A DNA stretch of 64,000 nt, from the NCBI RefSeq assembly GCF_036669915.1, contig NC_089319.1, forward strand, positions 8,326,346 through 8,390,345, written 5' to 3'. Positions 57,531-64,000 of the stretch are shown in pieces (the first letter of the stretch is position 1; each line of letters begins with the position of its first letter). Below the pieces are notes generated by a model. It had not been told where the DNA came from. It ran no database searches and saw nothing but the letters and a program-made list of their open reading frames with translations. The position numbers and the translations under genes are program-made. The stretch comes from Pocillopora verrucosa (lineage: Eukaryota > Cnidaria > Anthozoa > Scleractinia > Pocilloporidae).

Positions 57531-60500
57531 TTACTGAGGGTCACTTGTGTCTTTCATGTCCGCATTTATTTGAGGAGAACGCTTTCTCATCTGGAATATG
57601 AATGTTTCCCAAAAAAAGTCCAGGAACTCACACAACGTCAGTAAGCTGCAACCGAGGAACAAGCCCATATTGCCTCCAAACTCCCCTGAAACAAAAAGAC
57701 GGTTTTGAAATTGAAGTCTTTCTTGCACTTACATTATACCGCATATTTCAAACATTGATCAGTTTTCGTCCTCATGGCCGTTCAATGTTTTTGTTTTGAG
57801 TAGTCAATGGTTAGTGCAACCTTTCAATTTACCTTCTTGTTCTTATACTAATCAGAGATTAGTTGAAATTGCTTTTAGACGCATATGTTATTGAAGAACC
57901 CTGAATGAAATTTTTCAATGACCACTTTTAATTAAAAAAAACTATCTCCATCTCTAAACTACTCTTGGAAACATCTTCAATACGAGATAGTGGTTCATGC
58001 CCTCATACCGAATAGCGTTTCACTTGAAACGTTCTCCTCCCTGAGTGGGAGACCCAACATCCCCTATCTGAGAATGTGATTGGTTTCTAGCGAATTTTCA
58101 GGCATCTATCACCCATCTGTGATTAATACCGTGCCTTTTTAGTTGTAGGTCTAAAAAAGATAGCGGCAATGCGTTGGATGTTACAACTTAAATCTTAAAT
58201 TTTTGCTACGAAGCCATCTCACCAAACAGACTTTCTGTTCCATAGCTAGAGATATCCTCAAGCCTCTCGTAAGCTAAACGCGTGAAGCCGATTTGGAGAA
58301 GGACATAGTTTTCTCTGCACACAAAAGATGGAATCAAAGAAACAAAAAAGATAAATTACATCACTCCTAGAATTTACCTATTTGCAGGCCAAAATGCCGG
58401 TGGTAAGCTGCAGGAGAGAGACCGGCCTCTCGGCGAGCAACTGTTGTAGGTTACAAAGGTCCAAAAACGTCAAATAATGCACGTTTCGTTTTCTTAAGCG
58501 ACAAGTTTTGATGTCTATAATCTTCTGGTTTAAAATAAATATTATAAAATGAAATAAATAAATAATAATAAAAAATCTTAATAACGCCCCCCTTAGTATG
58601 AGCATACCTCATGTAACTAGAAGTCTCTGATTTCCCCTTGAATTGTTGTAAAACTGCAATTACTGAGACATCAGGAAAGTTGGAGTAAGAAACAGAGGGT
58701 ACGTATTCCACCTCTGAGCATGCATTGCTGCAGTGACATTCTGACCTATTCCAATCCCCTTAAAAATGAAATAAAATTTGTTGTTATGTCATCGACTAAT
58801 AGAGCTGCAATAAGACAGGGTATGTGGATTATTATAGGAACATAGCTATAGTTATTCTACTTCCTAGAGAACTGTGATAACTGGCTTTCTATAATCGTGC
58901 TCTAAGTAAATTCGGATCCTAGAACAATCGTCTGTCAATCCAGAAAAAACTAGACACATTTTCATAAGTTCATGACATTCCGTGTTAATCTAGTCGTTTT
59001 TTATCTTTTCGTGGTTCTTTTTGACTTTGGTCTTATCTCTGTGGTGTCTCTCCACCGAGGAAAATCCAGTTTTATTAAATGATCGTGAAGTAGCTTTACA
59101 TTTGATCAAGCTCAGGTAGAAAGAATATTAAATTAGGGACCGTTAAGTTACCGCCGTCGCATATGTCTTACCTCTAGATTTTTTAAGACATTGGTCATCC
59201 TGGAGAGAACACAGGGGTGTCGTCTTTGGTTCTAACAGAGACATATAACAGAAGATAAAAATCTGTGAAGTCGTTTACCGTATAGATTTTATAGATACAA
59301 GCTTTTAAGTCCAAAAAAAAAGGATTTCAAGTTAAAGTAGCTCGACCATTAGTTGCTCTTATGATTACTAACTTGTCAGTTATAACCATTGTTGTTATTT
59401 GTGGAGAATACTATTACTTCATTCAAACTAAAGCTTAAACATGTTTTAACTTGTTTTGTTGGACACAGTGTAAATTTTTTTTCTTCATAGAAGCTGTGTA
59501 ACCTAATATTATTTGACTTACAATGTAACACATTGGAAAAACAAGTTAGCAAGTACCTGAATCCTATGGAAAATTCAGTTTTTCAGTTTTCATTCAGTAA
59601 CAACCAGTTGAACAAATGTGTCTTGTTGGTGTGAATAGGGTATATGTTATAGGAAGTATATATTCGTCCACACTCAGCTGAGATATTGTTCTAGATGTAA
59701 TAAGCTCAGTCAATCTTATAGGTAAACCAAAGGCCTGTTTGAACTTTTTGTTTCATTTTATCGATCGATTTATCATTTTAGCACAAATGCAGTTTTTAAG
59801 GCATGTAACCAATGTTGGTATTCAGTTATTACCAAAATAGCAGGTAAAGATGTAATTTAGTTACTTATTGTCATAGTTCTAATTATAATATCTAACCTAT
59901 CAATCCGAGTCGGCGGCATCCACATTGAGCCAGGGTGTAATTTGCGAGGCATTGAAAGATGCAGCCGTCCTTCGTGTAGGAACCCAACCCTGGGAGTCTA
60001 TCTTGTCGGCATTTTGTTTTGTATGGTGCTGGAAGTCGAATGTGCTTCAAATAATTTAAGAAAAATAACAAAAAATTCGTCAAATGTTGGTCATACGAAT
60101 TGTTCCGAAAGAGCACTTACTGGATTTTGATTGGTTCCGATGTTATTCCGTGGTTACTTATTTTCGTTCGTGAACTTAGATGATAACTAAGTGGCTGCAA
60201 CGTGTGTAGTAATCACAAAAAAAATATCAGTGCCTTGGGTTTGGCTAAGGTCGTATCTAGAATACGTACAAAATTATCACAGTAATTTTGGGCAATTTTC
60301 AGGGTTAAAATACTCAAAGATTGCGTTGCTTTTGTTTCTCTGCTCTCCTCAAATGAAGCTCGTGCCTTCTGGTCAACTTATCAAGTTTAGAAGTACAAGT
60401 TCTACGAGAGAGTGTTCACTCAAGTGTGCCACACGTGAAGGCCGTTTTTATGCATTTACTGCCTTTTGGTGAGATGTTTTAGCTTTGTTCGGATTGACAT

Positions 60501-62761
60501 ATGAATTTACGTTGTATACTAACTGACGTCCAGGTCAAGCTGATAATTCTAGGAAAGAAATTTTGTCCAACGACAAAATTGACCCCTATCCTATCTAGAA
60601 GTATTGTGAGAGCTTCCACATCTTGGTGTTGGGAAAATGAATGGAAATAATATATTAGCACAAGCCATTCAGTAAAAAAAATATAATGAGCTAGTCGACC
60701 ATTTCCTATTTCTTTAGCGGTCTTACTGTGCAAGTAGAGCAATTGTTATCTATTCTTACTGTGAGTAAATAGTCTATTTAACTCTGCAAAATATTTGTTT
60801 TAGGCTGTCATTGATTTTTAGTTAGGTTCCATATTATCCTATCTCGAATTTGACATGAAAACAGATATTCAGTTTCTACGGTAATTGGAATTTGTAATAG
60901 AATATTTCAATTATCTTTCGGTAAGCTATAGTTCAATTATATTAATCCGTTTGATCAATAACAAAGTATATCGATCTGGTAAAAGTTAATCCCGTACAGG
61001 AATTTCCTAGAAATTCCCTTTTTTATACTTGCGATTCCCTCAGGCTCATTTTTTAGGTCAATTCGATTCGGAAAATAATTCTTAAATTTTTATTTAGAGC
61101 ACGTTCAACACATCTTTCTTTTAAGTTGTTTAAAGGTGTGAACAAGTTATGCTTTTCATCCTCCGCACTGAAATTATAATCAGGTAACCTATGTGAAAAG
61201 CACGTAACTCTTTAAGGGGTGGTACCTTGGGTACGCCCTTTCTTCTCCAAATTCTCTGTTTATTCTGTTGTTCTGTAACAGTCTTCAAAGGTTTTTTTCT
61301 CTTTGGATAATTTTAAAGTATAATTCTAATTCTATCAATAAGTTTACTACAATTTCCATATGGCCATGTCAAGGCTTGTTCTTGTTTTACCAGAAGTAAG
61401 CTGGAAATGAAAGAAATTTAGTATAGAAAGTCACTTTGTAGAGTCACCTTCTCGAAGTAAAGTGCTGAGTTTTCAGAATCCGTTCCATGTAGTTCGCCAG
61501 TCAAGTGCGAATTAACGACGAGGGTTTTAAAGATTGACAACTCAGTAAGTGTCACCCATATAAGCTGGTGAGATACAGTCTCCTTCAGAACAGAGCTAGA
61601 AACCAAGGTGGTAAGTTGTATAAAGTTATAAAAAGAAATAAAGAAAACATCAACCGCACAAGGAGTGTTAGATATTGTTATATAAGACTTTTGGGACGAA
61701 AAGCAACCTCGGAAGAAAAGATAAAATAAACTGAAACAGCAAAACGTCGTGAATCATCTAGTCTGATATTTCAAAGAAAGTACGGCAGTATGTGAATCTT
61801 GAATGCTTTTGTATTTGGGAACGCGCTGAGTGATACTAACCTTTCTTAATCTCACTGCAACCGAAGAATGTGTGCCCGGAGCGATGTTAAATCCACTGCG
61901 GCGGTTAACGTAGGTGTCCTGGTCGTGAACTATTACTTTCAGTCCGCTTGAAAAATCAGTGAGGGTGCTTTCATTCGTTTGAACATTTAATAGAATGTTC
62001 AATCCTAGTTCGGGACCTTCAAAAAAAGAATTCAGCTCTGGAGTGTTATTGTAACCAGAGTTGAAAGTAAAGCACAAACCGTCCGGTGTAATGGTTGGTA
62101 CAAAGTCTTTATCGGAGCACGAGAGTTGCGACGTGTAACGGCAATAATCCATGTACATGCCAGCCATGTCGTGACCATAACTGGTGAGAAATTTTTCTTC
62201 GCTAAACAGACGGTTGGAGGAACCGTTGAGCACGTCGTTTACGTTTTGGCGTATTGTTTCATCGCAGCCCTTCACCAGTGCGGGAGCATACAAAAAGTAA
62301 GCGCATAGTAGTGCTTGCCCGCAAGTCAGATTTCCTCGAACCTCTCTTATCTCATCACACCCACTTATGTTCAAACCTAGCTTTTTAAAGCTTTTTTCAT
62401 CGTCAGCCATATCTATCTTGGATTTCATAAACTTGTTCAAGTTGCAGATGGTCACAGCGGGGAATTTAAGGCCATTAGGTGGTTCCTCTTGCGTAATCAC
62501 TGTTTTCATTGGCAGAGAAATGAATTTGCCTATGCTTATGGTCACAAGATACAGGAAGGCTGAAGAAGAGGCACAGAGAAATATCAGCCAAATAACCCTT
62601 CTAAGTATGGGAAGACTACTATCAAAGATGTAGCTTATCCCATGAAGAGTTGTCCTGGATGCAAATGCTTTCCATCTGGAATAAACAGATGTCTGGCGAG
62701 CCTCCACCTCGTCTTTCCAATAACTGGACGCGCCGCTTTCGCTCTCTTGGGTAGCATTCAT
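57531..62761 (-). CDS. DEG/ENaC family sodium channel subunit, copy 3 (6 exons, inverted)
   Basis: Third paralogue, on the opposite strand. Exons, 5' to 3': 62761-61841, 60044-59897, 59231-59172, 58758-58608, 58314-58223, 57685-57531. The sum is 1527 nt and the product 508 aa. Internal exons are again 148, 60, 151 and 92 nt, while first and last exons differ. The N-terminus is about 25 residues longer than in copies 1 and 2 and rich in Ser and Glu. It then has TTLHGISYIF with the HG motif, TM1, FPAVTICNLNKF, a cysteine-rich ectodomain, GEFGGNMGLFLGCS (pore triplet 469-471), and an acidic, Ser/Asp-rich tail unlike the basic tail of copy 1. The 1.8-kb first intron holds an exon-like stretch on the plus strand. 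Confidence 0.92.
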
Positions 62762-64000
62762 GTTACTGAGTGAAGAGTCAGAAATGCTGCTTTATTTTCA
62801 GTCCTGTAAATTAAGGGAAGCAAATAAAGAAATATGTCAAACTTTCGTTACGAGCGTTGGCTCGAGAAAACGTTTTCGTCGCACGTGACGCATCAGAACT
62901 TAGACTTGCCGCCTTCACAGTTGGATGCTACCAAGCTACAGAGAATAAAGAGAATAATCCTCATCAAACTAGCTATGCCTATGCTACGTTCGAAGGAGGT
63001 TCAGCCAGAGCTCTCGAAAAGGAAACGACTGAGTGAATAAAGTATTTTTTTTGCTCTTATTGAAATGTCTGTGAAATTGATGCTAAAATGTGACCGTAAT
63101 GTATCCGATATACGTAGGTAGGGAAACCTCACCTCAACTGAGAAAGCGTTGATTCAAAATATTACCTTTGTAACTATGGGCGCGAGATTTTTTGAAATTG
63201 AAATCAGTCTCGTACGTATTTGCTTTGGCTTGTTATAAGCTTTTATTTTCCACTTAACGTTAAGAAAATAAGAGGAAAGGACTAGAATTTTAGGTATCTT
63301 AAAGCACTAATTTAAATGATAATAAAAATTTAGGAGAAAGGAACTATCATGGACAAATTTAATTCTCTCAAGTGTTTGGCAGTAATCAGTCTCAGACTTT
63401 GGCGTGAACTGTTTCAAGAACCGATGTGAATGGACATTAAACTGGATCAAATGCGTTTAACAATAAACCGCTATTGAAATGCTGGATGACCGGAGCAGGC
63501 TGTCAAATGCAGATGCTTTAAATATCTTTCCTAACATTGATCGTAACCCACCTTGCATAAATTGACGATTTTTTCCATGGAGTATGCTTTACTCAGGTGG
63601 TTGTTGTCTTCAACTAGTTTTTGGAGCGTCTTGTAAACTACTCAGTTTGCCTGGATATCATTTCATATAAGCATTTAATTTCTGGCAAACTACCCAGAGC
63701 GTCGACAGGTTAATGAATTAACACTTTCATTAAAATTTTATCCGGTCTATATTTCAAACAATAGTTTGCCAGTATCATTTGCATTTCTTTTGCGTTTGTC
63801 GTCCAGTTTGAAGATGAAACTTTACATAACATATAACTAATCAAGGGAGAAATGCACAAATAAATAATTACAGAGATACCAAAATTACTTGTGCTGGTTT
63901 AACCTTCTATTCCCGGTTACCACCAATTGCCAGCGCCCTAAATAGTCCATAGGTCGTTTGCTTGCCAAGTTCTGTTCTTTAAGATTACTGCACCAACCAA
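62762..64000. other. 5' flank of channel copy 3
   Basis: Upstream of the copy 3 start codon and so expected to carry its 5' UTR and promoter. Short open frames occur (for example plus strand 62834-63040), but none shows family similarity or splice context. No repeat family is recognised. Confidence 0.45.

Noticed and set aside
58378-58498. Minus-strand frame with acceptor-like signals, first taken as the 92-nt exon 5 of channel copy 3
   Set aside because: Lengths of 63 or 115 nt do not fit the phase, and there is a stop at its end. The true exon at 58223-58314 matches the other copies in length and protein.
62834-63040. 68-codon plus-strand ORF upstream of channel copy 3
   Set aside because: Short, no family similarity, no splice context, and it lies where the copy 3 promoter is expected.

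Overview
The window looks like invertebrate animal nuclear DNA, most likely from a cnidarian and probably a stony coral. The evidence is intron-rich, AT-rich genes with metazoan-only families (diacylglycerol lipase, MAP2K4, METTL22, WDR13), a local cluster of DEG/ENaC channels of the Hydra/Nematostella peptide- or acid-gated type, and many dispersed palindromic MITEs and tRNA-derived SINE-like repeats. The species assignment is inference. I rebuilt the gene models by hand from protein similarity, splice signals and reading-frame phase. In all but one gene the exon phases close from start to stop.

Layout: 1-2758 holds no gene I can support. A beta-type sn1-specific diacylglycerol lipase (DAGLB-like, 14 coding exons, 663 aa) runs on the minus strand from 16296 to 2759. 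It is divergent from a plus-strand MAP2K4/MKK4 kinase (11 coding exons, 368 aa, 16783-23674), with 486 bp between the two start codons. After a repeat-bearing gap comes an uncharacterised plus-strand gene (7 coding exons, 471 aa, 27712-31834) with a helical, TPR-like C-terminal half. A decayed leucine-rich-repeat relic lies near 32.9-33.3 kb. METTL22 (minus, 38718-33636) and WDR13 (plus, 38836-45786, 15 coding exons, 489 aa) form a second divergent pair, with only 117 bp between start codons.

The right third (47-63 kb) is a cluster of three complete DEG/ENaC channel genes. Two are in tandem on the plus strand (both 482 aa) and one is convergent on the minus strand (508 aa). All have one long first exon, four internal exons of identical length (148, 60, 151, 92 nt) and a last exon carrying the pore helix, so they arose by local duplication. 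They lack the histidine pair that ASIC channels carry near the top of TM1 and have a G-C-S pore motif.

The genes are independent eukaryotic transcription units, not an operon. Possible shared biology is limited to the two head-to-head promoters and the channel cluster. The less explained items are the 471-aa gene, a 60-aa ORF built of three 18-residue repeats just upstream of the second channel gene, and a 221-aa basic ORF antisense within a DAGLB intron.
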